Numbered from the stretch's first letter, positions 41,676 through 50,941 are shown. The stretch: DNA of 64,000 nucleotides from CAVXSP01 sp963764505 (GCA_963764505.1 CAVXSP010000001.1:1736001-1800000); one strand, 5' to 3'. The notes: generated by a model from the sequence alone, not told the origin. Translations and numbers: made by a program.

Positions 41676-42779
41676 TTACTTCTTCGCCGGCCCGGTGAGC
41701 AGCAGGTCGGGCGGCTTGCCTTGCGCGGCGACGATGCGCCGCGCGAGGTAGTTGACGACGCTCGCACGATTGCGCGCGTCGGCGATGTAGGCCGCGCGCA
41801 GCAGCTGCTCCTGGCGATCGTGGAGCATGTCGCGAATCGTGTCCCGCACGCCGGGCGAGCTGAGCTCGCGCTGCCCGGCGGGCTCGTGCGCCACGACCAG
41901 CACGATGTTGTAGTTGCCCTCGACGGTGGCGACACTGACGTTGCCCGGCTCGGTCTTGAGCACGACGTCCTTGATCGGCGCGGGGGCCTGATTGATCGCG
42001 GACAGCGGCACGAACCCGAGATCGCCGCCTTGAGGACCCGTCTGCGGGTCCTCCGAGTAGTCCATCGCCAACGCGGAGAATTCGCTGCCGCTCTTGAGCC
42101 GCTCGAGGATCATGTCCGTCTTCCGGCGTGCCTCGGCCGGCGTGCCCGCGTCGTCGTTCATCCGGTTGTGCACCTGGGGGTTCCGCGCCGGCGAGACGAC
42201 GATCTCCGCCAGCCGGTAGGCCGGTTCCGCCAGGTTGAACTGCGCGCGGTTCTGGTTGAAGTAGGCGGCGATGTCCTCGTCGCTGACGACGATCTTCGAG
42301 CTCACTTCACGATCGAACAGCTTCTGGATCGTCAGCTCGCGCCGGATGCCGCCCTTGAGGTCGTCGGTCGTGACGCCGCGATCGGAGAGCTGCTGCTGGT
42401 ACGCCTGATCGCTCAGGCCCTGTCGCCGCTCGGTGAACGTGGCCTCGACCTCCGCGTCGCCGGCCTCGAGCCCGAGCGGGTGCGCCCGGGCGAGCAGAAC
42501 CTCCTGATTGATGAGCTCGTCCAGCGTGCCGAGCTTGAGCGTCAGCGCCTCGGCGCCGGAGGGCGCCGGCGACGACGCCTGGTAGGTGACGCGATAGGCC
42601 TTCTCGACATCGGCCTGGTGGATTTCGCGGCCGTCGACGACGGCCCAGACGTCCGGGGCGACCGACTTGGGCTGCTCGGCCGACCGGCAGCCCGCGGCCA
42701 GGCCGACGCCCGTCAGCAGCACGAACGCAACGCACGCCGGCCCGCGGCCGGTCCGGGATCCGGTGACAAACATCCTCAT
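41676..42779 (-). CDS. Lipoprotein peptidyl-prolyl isomerase (SurA/PpiC type)
   Basis: 367 residues. A lipoprotein signal peptide with lipobox LAAGC places the acylated Cys at residue 31. The SurA/trigger-factor-like helical N-domain follows (WAVVDGREIHQADVEKAYRVTYQ, LGTLDELINQEVLLARA, LTIQKLFDREVSSKIVVSDEDIAAYFNQNRAQFN). A parvulin domain covers ~180-290 (EYRLAEIVVSP, ARRKTDMILERLKSGSEFSALAMDYSEDPQTGPQGGDLGFVPLSAI). A C-terminal helix completes the chaperone part. It should help fold outer-membrane or exopolysaccharide-export proteins; EpsD-like roles are possible, but no polymerase gene is adjacent. Confidence 0.9.
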   Translation of the reverse strand: MRMFVTGSRTGRGPACVAFVLLTGVGLAAGCRSAEQPKSVAPDVWAVVDGREIHQADVEKAYRVTYQASSPAPSGAEALTLKLGTLDELINQEVLLARAHPLGLEAGDAEVEATFTERRQGLSDQAYQQQLSDRGVTTDDLKGGIRRELTIQKLFDREVSSKIVVSDEDIAAYFNQNRAQFNLAEPAYRLAEIVVSPARNPQVHNRMNDDAGTPAEARRKTDMILERLKSGSEFSALAMDYSEDPQTGPQGGDLGFVPLSAINQAPAPIKDVVLKTEPGNVSVATVEGNYNIVLVVAHEPAGQRELSSPGVRDTIRDMLHDRQEQLLRAAYIADARNRASVVNYLARRIVAAQGKPPDLLLTGPAKK

Positions 42780-42856
42780 GGCCGGTCATCATAACGTCAA
42801 CGCGCCGGCCACGGACCGCCGATATACTGCTCCGGCGAAGGGGCGGGAGACCGGAC

Positions 42857-43207
42857 ATGCTGCGACCGGGGCCGGCGAAGAAGGTGACGGCATATGTCGG
42901 GGAGGACGTCCGTCACCGCGGTGAGCCCCTGTACCTCGCCCTGCTCAATTTTCTGTTCTCGCACGCCGTGTCCGGCGCGACCGTCGTCAAGGGCGTCGCC
43001 GGCTTTGGCGCCGATCATCACATGCACACGGCGCGGATTCTCGAGATCAGCGAGAACCTGCCGATCAAGATCGAGTTCGTGGAGACGCCCGAGAAGGTCA
43101 ATCAGCTGCTGCCGGAGCTCCTCGAGATGGTGGACGAGGGGCTCGTCGCGGTCGAGGACACGATGATTCTCAAAGCGGCCTCCAGGCGTCGGCCGGCCCA
43201 CCGGTAA
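42857..43207 (+). CDS. DUF190 family protein
   Basis: 116 residues. The DUF190 ferredoxin-like fold is clear: KKVTAYVGEDVRHRGEPLYLALLNFLFSHAVSGATVVKGVAGFGADHHMHTARILEISENLPIKIEFVETPEKVNQLLPELLEMVDEGLVAVEDTMI. The family is PII-like and is often found with CrcB fluoride channels or ion transporters; here no such gene is adjacent. GGGAG lies before the ATG, and a TATACT at 42823-42828 may be its -10. It is divergent from the isomerase gene. Confidence 0.88.
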   Translation: MLRPGPAKKVTAYVGEDVRHRGEPLYLALLNFLFSHAVSGATVVKGVAGFGADHHMHTARILEISENLPIKIEFVETPEKVNQLLPELLEMVDEGLVAVEDTMILKAASRRRPAHR

Positions 43208-43294
43208 GACGATCGATTGTGGCGCCGGACGACGTTCGGCCCTGACGCTGGACGACGAAGCGCTTGGCCGGGACGACGCGGTCCTGTTGACCTA
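43208..43294. other. Intergenic region with GGACGACG repeats
   Basis: GGACGACG occurs at 43227, 43250 and 43271, a loose tandem of 21-23 bases. It is the complement of the CGTCGTCC core of the array at 13398-13465. No gene is seen here. Confidence 0.6.
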
Positions 43295-44974
43295 TCACTC
43301 CTCGTCGGTCACACAGCCGGCGCTGGCGTTCTTGACCGTCCGGATGTACCGCGCCAGCGCGCCGCGCGTGACCTTGTACGGCGGCATCCGCCAGGCCTCA
43401 CGCCGGGCGGCCAGCTCGGCGTCCGGCAGGTCGACGCTGAGCTCGTTCCGCTCCGCGTCGATCGTGATGCGGTCGCCCGTGCGCACCAGCGCGATCGGCC
43501 CGCCTTCCTGCGCTTCGGGCGTGATGTGCCCGACGATGAATCCGTGAGACCCGCCCGAGAAGCGCCCATCGGTGATCAGGGCCACCGACTTGCCGAGCCC
43601 GGCGCCCATGATGGCCGAGGTGGGCGTCAGCATCTCCGGCATGCCCGGACCGCCCTTCGGCCCCTCGTACCGGATCACGACGACGTCGCCGCCGGCGATC
43701 TCGCGGGCCTCGAGGGCGTGCAGCATGGCTTCTTCCGAGTCGAACACCTTCGCGGGGCCGGAGAAGCGCAGGCCTTCCTTGCCGGTGATCTTCGCCACGG
43801 CGCCCCCGGGCGCGAGATTGCCCTTGAGGATCCGGATGTGCCCCGTCGCCTTGATCGGATTCGACAGCTCGCGCACGATCGGCTGGCCCGGCGAGAGCGC
43901 CGGCAGCGGATCGAGGTTCTCGCGGAGCGTCTTGCCCGTCACGGTGAGGCAGTCGCCGTCCAGCAGGTCCGCGTCGAGCAGCCGCTTCATCACGCCGGGA
44001 AGGCCGCCGACATTCTGCAGGTCCTCCATCACGTACTGGCCGCTCGGCTTGAAGTCTGCCAGGAGCGGCACGCGGTTGCTGACGGCCTGGAAGTCGTCGA
44101 TCGTGAGCGGCACCTCGGCCGCCCGCGCCATCGCGATCAGGTGGAGCACCGCGTTGGTCGAGCCGCCCAGCGCCGTGGCCACGACCATGGCGTTCTCGAA
44201 CGCCGCGCGGGTCATGATGTCGCGCGGCTTGATGTCGCGCTCGAGCAGGTGCCGGATCGCCGCGCCCGCGCGTACGCACTCCTCGATCTTCAGCGGGTCC
44301 TCCGCGGGCGTCGACGAGCTGTACGGCAGCGACATGCCGAGCGCCTCGATTGCCGACGCCATCGTGTTGGCCGTGTACATCCCGCCGCACGCGCCGGCGC
44401 CGGGACAGGCGTGCCGGACGATCTCGCGGCGCCGGGCGTCGTCGATCGAGCCGGCGAGGTACTCGCCGTAGCTCTGGAAGGCCGACACCACGTCGAGCTT
44501 CTGGCCTCCGAGACGGCCGGCGCGAATCGTTCCGCCGTAGATCATCAGCGCCGGCCGGTTCAGCCGCGCCATGGCGATGACGCAGCCGGGCATGTTCTTG
44601 TCGCAGCCGGGGATCGAGATGTTCGCGTCGTACCACTGGGCGCCCATCACCGTCTCGATCGAGTCGGCGATGAGGTCGCGCGACTGCAGCGAGAAGCTCA
44701 TCCCGTCGGTGCCCATCGAGATGCCGTCGCTGACGCCGACCGTGTTGAAACGGAAGCCCACCATGCCGGCGGCCGCGACGCCCTCCTTCGCGTGTCCGGC
44801 CAGCGTCAGGAGGTGCATGTTGCACGGATTGCCCTCGAACCAGACGCTGGCGATGCCGACCTGCGGCTTGTCGAGGTCCGTCTCCTCGAGTCCGGTCGCA
44901 TAGAGCATCGCCTGTGAGGCGCCCTGCGACTTCGCCTGTGTGAGCCTCGCGCTGTACCTGTTCAGTGGCGGCAT
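43295..44974 (-). CDS. ilvD: Dihydroxy-acid dehydratase
   Basis: 559 residues from ATG 44974, the usual family length (the frame is open further upstream without homology). It converts 2,3-dihydroxy-3-methyl acids to 2-keto acids in valine, leucine and isoleucine synthesis. The Fe-S cluster Cys residues lie in GNPCNMHL, GCDKNMPGC and ACGGMYTANTM, and the C-terminal signature MLTPTSAIMGAGLGKSVALITDGRFSGGSHGFIVGHITPEA is intact. No other ilv gene is nearby, so it is a stand-alone unit. TATAGA lies 15 bases upstream of the start and may be its -10. Confidence 0.96.
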   Translation of the reverse strand: MPPLNRYSARLTQAKSQGASQAMLYATGLEETDLDKPQVGIASVWFEGNPCNMHLLTLAGHAKEGVAAAGMVGFRFNTVGVSDGISMGTDGMSFSLQSRDLIADSIETVMGAQWYDANISIPGCDKNMPGCVIAMARLNRPALMIYGGTIRAGRLGGQKLDVVSAFQSYGEYLAGSIDDARRREIVRHACPGAGACGGMYTANTMASAIEALGMSLPYSSSTPAEDPLKIEECVRAGAAIRHLLERDIKPRDIMTRAAFENAMVVATALGGSTNAVLHLIAMARAAEVPLTIDDFQAVSNRVPLLADFKPSGQYVMEDLQNVGGLPGVMKRLLDADLLDGDCLTVTGKTLRENLDPLPALSPGQPIVRELSNPIKATGHIRILKGNLAPGGAVAKITGKEGLRFSGPAKVFDSEEAMLHALEAREIAGGDVVVIRYEGPKGGPGMPEMLTPTSAIMGAGLGKSVALITDGRFSGGSHGFIVGHITPEAQEGGPIALVRTGDRITIDAERNELSVDLPDAELAARREAWRMPPYKVTRGALARYIRTVKNASAGCVTDEE

Positions 44975-45062
44975 GGATGTGCCGATAAGTCTATACCGGC
45001 GTTCGCGGACGCAAGGCGCGCCCCGCCGCCGTGGTTCGTCATCGCTCACACCGAGGTCGTCC

Positions 45063-46688
45063 GTGGCTCACACTCCCGCGCTCGATTGGCTCCAGCAGCT
45101 CTTCGGCGACTACTCCGAAGCGGAGGACTCCGGTCAGTCGATCGAGGCCGTCCGCTCGGCCGGCCGGCCGCGTCCGAGCCGCCGTGACTTCCTGAGGGCG
45201 GCCACGGCCGGTGCCGCCGGCGGACTGCTGGCGCCTCGCGCTGTCTGGGCCGCGCCGGCGCCGCGCATCGCCATCGTCGGCGGCGGCATTGCCGGGCTTG
45301 CCGCCGCGCTGGCGCTGCAGGACGCCGGCCTCGCCGCCACCGTCTACGAAGCGTCCTCTCGGGTCGGCGGCCGCATGCACTCGGACACGACGAGCTGGGA
45401 GAACGGCCAGGTGACCGAGCGGTGCGGCGAGCTGATCGACAGCACGCACAAGACGATCCTGGGGCTCGCGAAGCGGTTCAAGATCGGCGTCGCCGACCTC
45501 CGGTCGGCCGAGCCCGTCCACAGCGAGGAGACGTACTACTTCTCGGTGGCGGGTGGCTACTACGCGCGCCGCGACGCCGTGCGCGACTTCGGCGCGGTGT
45601 ACCACGCCGTCAAGAAGGACGTGAACGCGACCGGATACCCGACCCGCTACGACAGCTACACGCAGGCGGGCTATCTGCTCGACCAGCTCAGCGTCTACGA
45701 CTGGATCGAGACCCGCGTGCCCGGCGGCCACGGCAGCCCGATGGGCCAGCTGCTCGACGTGGCCTACAACATCGAGTACGGCGGCGAGACCACCGACCAG
45801 AGCTCGCTGAACCTGATCTACCTGCTGGCCTATCAGCCGCAGCCCGGCAACTTCCGGATCTTCGGCCGCTCGGACGAGCGATACCATCTCATCGGCGGCA
45901 ACGAGGGCCTGCCGCGCGCCATCGCGGCGGCACTGCCGGCCGGCGCCGTGCGGCTGGGCGCGGCGCTGCGCGCGATCGCGACCGACGGGGCGGTCTACAC
46001 GCTCACGTTCGACCAGCAGCCGGCCTCCGGCCCGAAGAAGCCCCTGACGGTGGTCGTCGACCGCGTGATCATGGCGATTCCGTTCTCGATCCTGCGGACG
46101 CTGGACTATTCGCAGGCGGGGTTCCCGATCCTGAAGAGGATGGCGATCGAGGGGCTCGGATACGGCACGAACGCGAAGCTGCACCTGCAGTTCCGTCGGC
46201 GCCTCTGGAACGAGCCGGGGTCGTGGGGCATCGGCAACGGCTCGAGCTTCTCCGACACGGGCTACCAGAACACGTGGGACGTCACGCGGGCCCAGCCCGG
46301 GGCGACGGGCATTCTCGTGAACTACACGGGCGGCGCCATCGGGGCCTCGTTCGCCGGCACCGGCCCGTCGCAGGTCGCGAGCGACGCGACCCGGTTCCTG
46401 TCGCAGCTCGAGCCGGTGTTCCCCGCGATCTCCGCGCAGTGGAACGGCCGCGCCACGCTCGACACGCCGGCGACGAACCCCTACAGCCGCGGATCGTATT
46501 CGTACTATCGGATCGGGCAGTACACGCTGTTCGGGGGCGTGGAAGGGGCGCGATCCGGCGGCTGCCACTTCGCGGGCGAACACTGCTCGACCGACTTCCA
46601 GGGCTATATGGAAGGCGGCGCTCAGGAAGGCGAGCGGGCGGCCGGCGAGATTCTGGCGGATCTGAAAAAAGGCCTGCTGGTCGGCTAA
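45063..46688 (+). CDS. Tat-exported flavin monoamine oxidase family protein
   Basis: 541 residues from GTG 45063 (the frame is open upstream but runs into the divergent ilvD control region). A helical N-terminus of about 35 residues precedes the twin-arginine signal PSRRDFLRAATAGAAGGLLAPRAVWA. The FAD Rossmann motif is VGGGIAGLAAALALQDAGLAATVYEASSRVGGR, with Glu97 for the ribose. The central part (ETYYFSVAGGYYAR, LIGGNEGLPRAIAAAL) and the C-terminal YTLFGGVEGARSGGCHFAGEHCSTDFQGYMEGGAQEGERAA fit the amine oxidase family. It would oxidise an amine in the periplasm; the substrate is unknown. Confidence 0.9.
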   Translation: MAHTPALDWLQQLFGDYSEAEDSGQSIEAVRSAGRPRPSRRDFLRAATAGAAGGLLAPRAVWAAPAPRIAIVGGGIAGLAAALALQDAGLAATVYEASSRVGGRMHSDTTSWENGQVTERCGELIDSTHKTILGLAKRFKIGVADLRSAEPVHSEETYYFSVAGGYYARRDAVRDFGAVYHAVKKDVNATGYPTRYDSYTQAGYLLDQLSVYDWIETRVPGGHGSPMGQLLDVAYNIEYGGETTDQSSLNLIYLLAYQPQPGNFRIFGRSDERYHLIGGNEGLPRAIAAALPAGAVRLGAALRAIATDGAVYTLTFDQQPASGPKKPLTVVVDRVIMAIPFSILRTLDYSQAGFPILKRMAIEGLGYGTNAKLHLQFRRRLWNEPGSWGIGNGSSFSDTGYQNTWDVTRAQPGATGILVNYTGGAIGASFAGTGPSQVASDATRFLSQLEPVFPAISAQWNGRATLDTPATNPYSRGSYSYYRIGQYTLFGGVEGARSGGCHFAGEHCSTDFQGYMEGGAQEGERAAGEILADLKKGLLVG

Positions 46689-46776
46689 CGCGGTTTCGGG
46701 AACCGTGTCGTGCGCTGTTGGTCCTCACTCGCGATCTCGCGCGCCACCAAAGCGGCGCGCTGCTCGAATTCGGGCC

Positions 46777-47427
46777 TCAGCCGCCGGCGATCGGGGCCGC
46801 GTCCGCGATTCGATCGATGCTGACGTCGGCCGGCGGGTAGGCTGCGGTCGTCGCCGGATCCAGCGCGTAGTGCCCCTGCCTGACGAACACCGTCGTCACG
46901 CGCGCCTGCCAGATCGTCTTCATGGCCGTGAGCAGGCGCAGCTTGTCGTCGACGACCACGTAGTGCGCCGCCGGGAATCGCCGTTCCACGTCCTCCAGCA
47001 TCTGCTCCTTGTGGACGTAGACGAGCACGCGTCCGCCGACCGCGTCCCAGAGCCCGGATCGGTCGATCTTGCGCGGCTGGAACACGGCGTCGCCGTCGGA
47101 GAGGATGACCGGCGTGCCCGCGCCCGACAGCCTGGCGATCAGATCGAGCGCGCCCGGATAGAGGCGGTCGGCGAACGGGTAGTCGATCAGGTAGCGCGAG
47201 ATGCCGAGCACCTGCGGATCCACCGGATGCTCCAGCCGGAACCGCTGGAGCGCGCCCAGATAGTCCGCGTAGCCGAGCTCGTTCCGGAGCTGTTCGAACA
47301 GCTTCCAGTACCGCTGCTGCGTCGCCTCTCCGAAGGCGCGCGTCAGGTAGACCCGCAGATCGGCGGCGACGGCGTCGTTGTCGAGCAGGGTGTTGTCGAC
47401 GTCGAGCAGGTAGACGGTGGATGGCAT
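46777..47427 (-). CDS. HAD-family hydrolase
   Basis: 216 residues. The catalytic motif I LLDVDNTLLDND (D9 and D11) is at the N-terminus, motif II is in PVILSDGDAVFQPRKI, a Lys is in HKEQMLEDV, and motif III is VVDDKLRLL. A helical cap (residues ~20-85) places it in the phosphoglycolate phosphatase-like group. The substrate cannot be predicted. A perfect TATAAT on the minus strand ends 11 bases before the ATG, and no ribosome-binding site is seen. Confidence 0.88.
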   Translation of the reverse strand: MPSTVYLLDVDNTLLDNDAVAADLRVYLTRAFGEATQQRYWKLFEQLRNELGYADYLGALQRFRLEHPVDPQVLGISRYLIDYPFADRLYPGALDLIARLSGAGTPVILSDGDAVFQPRKIDRSGLWDAVGGRVLVYVHKEQMLEDVERRFPAAHYVVVDDKLRLLTAMKTIWQARVTTVFVRQGHYALDPATTAAYPPADVSIDRIADAAPIAGG

Positions 47428-47438
47428 CGCGCTATGCG

Positions 47439-47444
47439 ATTATA
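47439..47444 (-). promoter_or_regulatory. TATAAT -10 element, leaderless start of HAD hydrolase gene
   Basis: TATAAT on the minus strand (47444 to 47439), 11 bases before the start codon at 47427. Confidence 0.5.
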
Positions 47445-47472
47445 CGGAGGCGGCGCGACGTTCGCCGTTGCG

Positions 47473-47844
47473 CTAGTCTGCTCGCTTCTTGCGGACGAAC
47501 TCGATCGTGCCCTTGTCGCTGTCGATGGTCCCGGTCATGCGGTCGCGCGTGACCGTCAGCTCGCACTTCGCAAATGCCGCCGTGCGTCCAGTGCGAGGAC
47601 GTGTGAGCAGGGTGAGCCTGTTCCCGTCCGCCGTCCCCTCGGCCGGCATCATGTCCGTCTCGGCGGGTCCGATCATGCAGGTAATCTTGGTGCCGTCCTG
47701 GCTCAAGATCGCGAGGCCCGACGCCTGACGATCTGCCATCGTGATCGTGACTGTCCACGCGCCCGTCACGTCGGACGTCTGAGCCGCCCCCGACAGCGAG
47801 CCGCCAGCCAGAAGCAATACAACCACCCCAATCGCTCGTCGCAT
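47473..47844 (-). CDS. Small secreted lipocalin-like protein
   Basis: 123 residues from ATG 47844 with GAGGGAGG upstream. A signal peptide (MRRAIGVVVLLLAGGSLSGAAQ) is followed by a compact beta-barrel-like sequence typical of many small acidobacterial secreted proteins: VTGAWTVTITMADRQASGLAILSQDGTKITC, GTADGNRLTLL, CELTVTRDRMTGTIDSDKGTIEFVRKK. Two Cys may pair. The function is unknown. Confidence 0.7.
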   Translation of the reverse strand: MRRAIGVVVLLLAGGSLSGAAQTSDVTGAWTVTITMADRQASGLAILSQDGTKITCMIGPAETDMMPAEGTADGNRLTLLTRPRTGRTAAFAKCELTVTRDRMTGTIDSDKGTIEFVRKKRAD

Positions 47845-47892
47845 GTTTCGCCTCCCTCGCCGGATAACGCACGACACGTTTCTGGGCCAGTC

Positions 47893-50496
47893 TCACTCGC
47901 GAAGCACCTCGGCCGGATCGAGACGCGCCGCGCGCAGGGCCGGCAGCAGCGCCGCGGTGAGTGCGACCGCCCCAAGCAGGCCGGCGGCCATCGCGAGCGT
48001 GACGGGATCGGCCGGCTCGAGGCCGAACAGCAGGGAGCGCACGAGCCGGCCGGCGGCAATTGCGCCCGCCGTTCCGATGGCGACGCCGATCAACACGATC
48101 GCCAGGATCTCGTGCAGGATCAGCCGGACCACGCCGGCCCGGGTGGAACCCAACGCGAGCCGCACGCCGAGCTCCCGGGTCCGCTGGCCGACGATGAACG
48201 CGAGTGAACCGTAGATCCCGATCGAGACGAGGAGCAGCGTCAAGCCGCCGAACACGGTGCTGAGATCGGCGACCAGGTGTTCGCGGCCGAGCTTCTGGTC
48301 CACGCGCTGCGCCAGCGTGCGGATCTCGCCAACCGTCAGCCGTGGGTCGACCTCCCGGACCGTCGCCCTGACGGCCGGGGCGAGGGCGGCGATGTCGCGC
48401 CGCGCGCTGCGCACCTCGACGGCGCTGAAGCCCGGACCGCGCTGCAGGATCGAGAAATAGATCATCCGCGGCGTGGTCTCGCGAAGCTCCGCGTACTTCG
48501 CGTTCTCGGCGACGCCGACGATCTCGTAGTCCTTGTCGTTGAAGACGAAACGCCGGGCGATCGCGGCGGCATCGCCCCCGAAATAGAACCGCGCCGCCGC
48601 CTGGTTGAGGATCGCCACGGGCGGCCGCTCAGTGTCGTCGTGAACCGAGAAATCGCGCCCGGCGACGAGCCGCATGCCGGCGACGCGGAGGTAGTCGGGG
48701 CCGACCCAGTCGGCGCGGCTGCGCTGATCCTGCGCGTCGCGCGGCGTGAAGCCGTCGATCCGCAGCCCGTTCACGCCGCCGATATTGGAGAGCGTGCCGC
48801 CAAGCACGGTCGTGGCCGTGTCGACGCCGGGAACGGCGGCGAGTCGCTCGAGCAGCTGCCGAGCCGTTGCCGGAGACGGCTGGTAGCCGCGCTCCGGTTC
48901 GATTTCCGCTCGCAACAGACCCTCCGCACGGAACCCGAGCGGCTGGGACTCGAGATTGCGCAGCGTGCGAAGGAACATGACGCTGCCGGCGACGAGCACG
49001 AGCGACAGCGCCGCCTGCGCGACGATCAGCGCGCCCCGCACGCCCCAGCGTCGCTCGTGGCCGATCACGCGAGGGTGACTGCGGGCCATCCGTCGTGCCG
49101 CGTCGCGCACTTCGCGCGCAGCCGGCAGGACGGCGAACAGGACACCGGCCAGGATTGAAGTGAGCGCGGTGAACAGCAGCAGCCGCGCGTTGACGCCGAC
49201 GTCCAGGCTCAGTGCGGGCCCCGTCCCGATCGCCGACGCCAGACCGACGAGGAGCCGCCCGCCCCATGCCGCCAGCAGCAGGCTCAGGCATCCGCCGGCC
49301 GCTGAGAGCACCAGCGCCTCGGTCATCAACTGGCGGACAATGCGGGCGCGTGACGCGCCGATCGCCATCCGCATCGCAATCTCCTGTTGCCGCGCGGCGC
49401 CCCGCGTGAGCAGCAGCGTGGCGAGATTGGCGCACGCGATCAGGAGCACGATGCCGACGACCGCCGTGACGACCCAGAGGGGGCTGCCCACACGCTCGCG
49501 CCACCGCGGGTTGCCGCTCACCCCGGGGATCACGACCGTGCGTGTGGCGGCGTTCCGCATGTCGGGCGAGGCCGTGGCGGCGACGCGCGCCGAGAGGTTC
49601 GCCTGCGCCTGGCCGGCCGACACGCCGGGCGCGAGCCGTCCGACCAGATAGAGCCACGAGAACCCGCCCTCGTTGAGCGCCTGCGGCCGCATCACGGCGA
49701 GCGAGGCGAAGACGTCGGGCGACTCGCCAGGCGTCTCGCCGAAAAACCCGCGCGGTGCGACTCCTACGATCGTGAGATCGGCGCCATTCACCCGGATGGG
49801 CCGCCCGACGGCCTCCGGCGATCGGCCGAAGCGTCGTGTCCAGTAGCCGTCGCTGATGACCGCCTCGGGCGCCGTGTCGGACGCGCCCAGCAGACGCCCG
49901 GCGGCGGGGAACACGCCCAGGACGGCGAAGTAGTTCGCCGTGACGAGCCGCACCGCCGCCTTCTCTGCTTCGCCACCTGCGTTGACCGTGAACCGCTGCA
50001 GCGACGACGCCCCGAGGAGCGCGGTGAGTGTGCTGTTGCCTTCGCGCAGCGATTCGTAGTCCGGATAGGAGTAGCTGCCGTTCTCCGTGTCCCGGACGAC
50101 GACCAGCTCCTCGGGATGGGGGACCGGCAGGGCGCGCAGCACGAGGGCGTCGACGACGCCGAAGATCGCGCCGCTGGCGCCGATCCCGAGCGCCAGCGTC
50201 AGCACGGTCGTCAGGGCGAACGCCGGCCGGCGCCGGAAGCTGCGGAGCGCGTAGCGGACGTCCTGCCGCAGTCGATCCCATCCGGCCCAGGGCGACAGGT
50301 CGCGCACCTGCTCTTCGATCAGCGTGACGTTGCCGACGGTCCGCAGCGCCGCGGATCGCGCGGCCCGAATCGACCGGCCGTCCGCCAGATGTTCTTCGGT
50401 TTCGAGCGCCACGTGCGCGTCCAGCTCGCGGCGGATCTCGTCGAGGTCGGGGCTGCTCCGGATCAGGCGGCGCACGAGCTCGCGCCAGAACGACAC
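47893..50496 (-). CDS. ADOP-type duplicated orphan ABC permease
   Basis: 867 residues from GTG 50496. A short cytoplasmic helical N-terminus (SFWRELVRRLIRSSPDLDEIRRELDAHVALETEEHLADG) precedes two tandem MacB-like permease halves. The first runs from RYALRSFRRRPAFALTTVLTLALGIGASGAIFGVVDALVLRALP to VLLIACANLATLLLTRGAARQQEIAMRMAIGASRARIVRQL; the second from WGVRGALIVAQAALSLVLVAGSVMFLRTLRNL to GSLAFIVGQRTRELGVRLALGSTRAGVVRLIL. Each half has a periplasmic domain. This is the acidobacterial duplicated orphan permease family, which has no dedicated ATPase. It is coupled to a PadR regulator with one base between stop and start. Confidence 0.92.
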   Translation of the reverse strand: MSFWRELVRRLIRSSPDLDEIRRELDAHVALETEEHLADGRSIRAARSAALRTVGNVTLIEEQVRDLSPWAGWDRLRQDVRYALRSFRRRPAFALTTVLTLALGIGASGAIFGVVDALVLRALPVPHPEELVVVRDTENGSYSYPDYESLREGNSTLTALLGASSLQRFTVNAGGEAEKAAVRLVTANYFAVLGVFPAAGRLLGASDTAPEAVISDGYWTRRFGRSPEAVGRPIRVNGADLTIVGVAPRGFFGETPGESPDVFASLAVMRPQALNEGGFSWLYLVGRLAPGVSAGQAQANLSARVAATASPDMRNAATRTVVIPGVSGNPRWRERVGSPLWVVTAVVGIVLLIACANLATLLLTRGAARQQEIAMRMAIGASRARIVRQLMTEALVLSAAGGCLSLLLAAWGGRLLVGLASAIGTGPALSLDVGVNARLLLFTALTSILAGVLFAVLPAAREVRDAARRMARSHPRVIGHERRWGVRGALIVAQAALSLVLVAGSVMFLRTLRNLESQPLGFRAEGLLRAEIEPERGYQPSPATARQLLERLAAVPGVDTATTVLGGTLSNIGGVNGLRIDGFTPRDAQDQRSRADWVGPDYLRVAGMRLVAGRDFSVHDDTERPPVAILNQAAARFYFGGDAAAIARRFVFNDKDYEIVGVAENAKYAELRETTPRMIYFSILQRGPGFSAVEVRSARRDIAALAPAVRATVREVDPRLTVGEIRTLAQRVDQKLGREHLVADLSTVFGGLTLLLVSIGIYGSLAFIVGQRTRELGVRLALGSTRAGVVRLILHEILAIVLIGVAIGTAGAIAAGRLVRSLLFGLEPADPVTLAMAAGLLGAVALTAALLPALRAARLDPAEVLRE

Positions 50497-50497
50497 G

Positions 50498-50839
50498 TCA
50501 CGCCTCCCTGGACGTCATCACCCGGCCGATGGCCGCGACGAGGCGGTTCCATTTCGACTGCTCCCGGGTCAACTGCCGCCGGCCGGCGGCCGTCAGCCGG
50601 TAGTACTTGAGCTCGCGGCCCTGGTCGCGCTGCTCCCATCGGCCCGCGATCCATCCCTTCCGCTCCAGGCGGTGGAGCGCCGGATAGAGCGATCCGTGCT
50701 CCACCTGCAGCACGTCGTCGGTCGTCCGCTGGATGTGCCGCGCGATGGCGCGGCCGTGCACCGGACCGAAGACCAGCGTCCGCAGAATGAGCATGTCGAG
50801 CGTGCCTTGCAGCAGGGATGAACGATCGCCATCGGCCAT
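50498..50839 (-). CDS. PadR-family transcriptional regulator
   Basis: 113 residues from ATG 50839. Winged helix: LLQGTLDMLILRTLVFGPVHGRAIARHIQRTTDDVLQVEHGSLYPALHRLERKGWIAGRWEQRDQGRELKYYRLTAAGRRQL, then one dimerisation helix (EQSKWNRLVAAIGRVM). It normally represses its own operon, here with the ADOP permease downstream. The PadR-ADOP pairing is characteristic of acidobacteria. Inverted repeats directly upstream are its likely operator. Confidence 0.93.
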   Translation of the reverse strand: MADGDRSSLLQGTLDMLILRTLVFGPVHGRAIARHIQRTTDDVLQVEHGSLYPALHRLERKGWIAGRWEQRDQGRELKYYRLTAAGRRQLTREQSKWNRLVAAIGRVMTSREA

Positions 50840-50843
50840 GATA

Positions 50844-50880
50844 GTAGACAATCTACCATAGAGCTGTAGGCGATGGTAGA
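50844..50880 (-). promoter_or_regulatory. Candidate PadR operator and leaderless promoter
   Basis: GTAGA-CAA-TCTAC (50844-50856) is a perfect dyad, and TCTACCA (50852-50858) is repeated in inverted form as TGGTAGA (50874-50880). On the minus strand TAGATT (50855-50850) is a plausible -10, ten bases before the PadR start codon. Repressor bound here would cover the promoter. Confidence 0.6.
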
Positions 50881-50941
50881 GAGTCTTCCACAGCCGTTCT
50901 CTCACCCATGATTTCGGCTTGGGTCAGAGGCCTCTCGCGCC

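Noticed and set aside
44975..45049. Longer N-terminus for IlvD
   Set aside because: Family members begin near PPLNRYSARLT; the extra frame is Arg-rich and covers the likely promoter.
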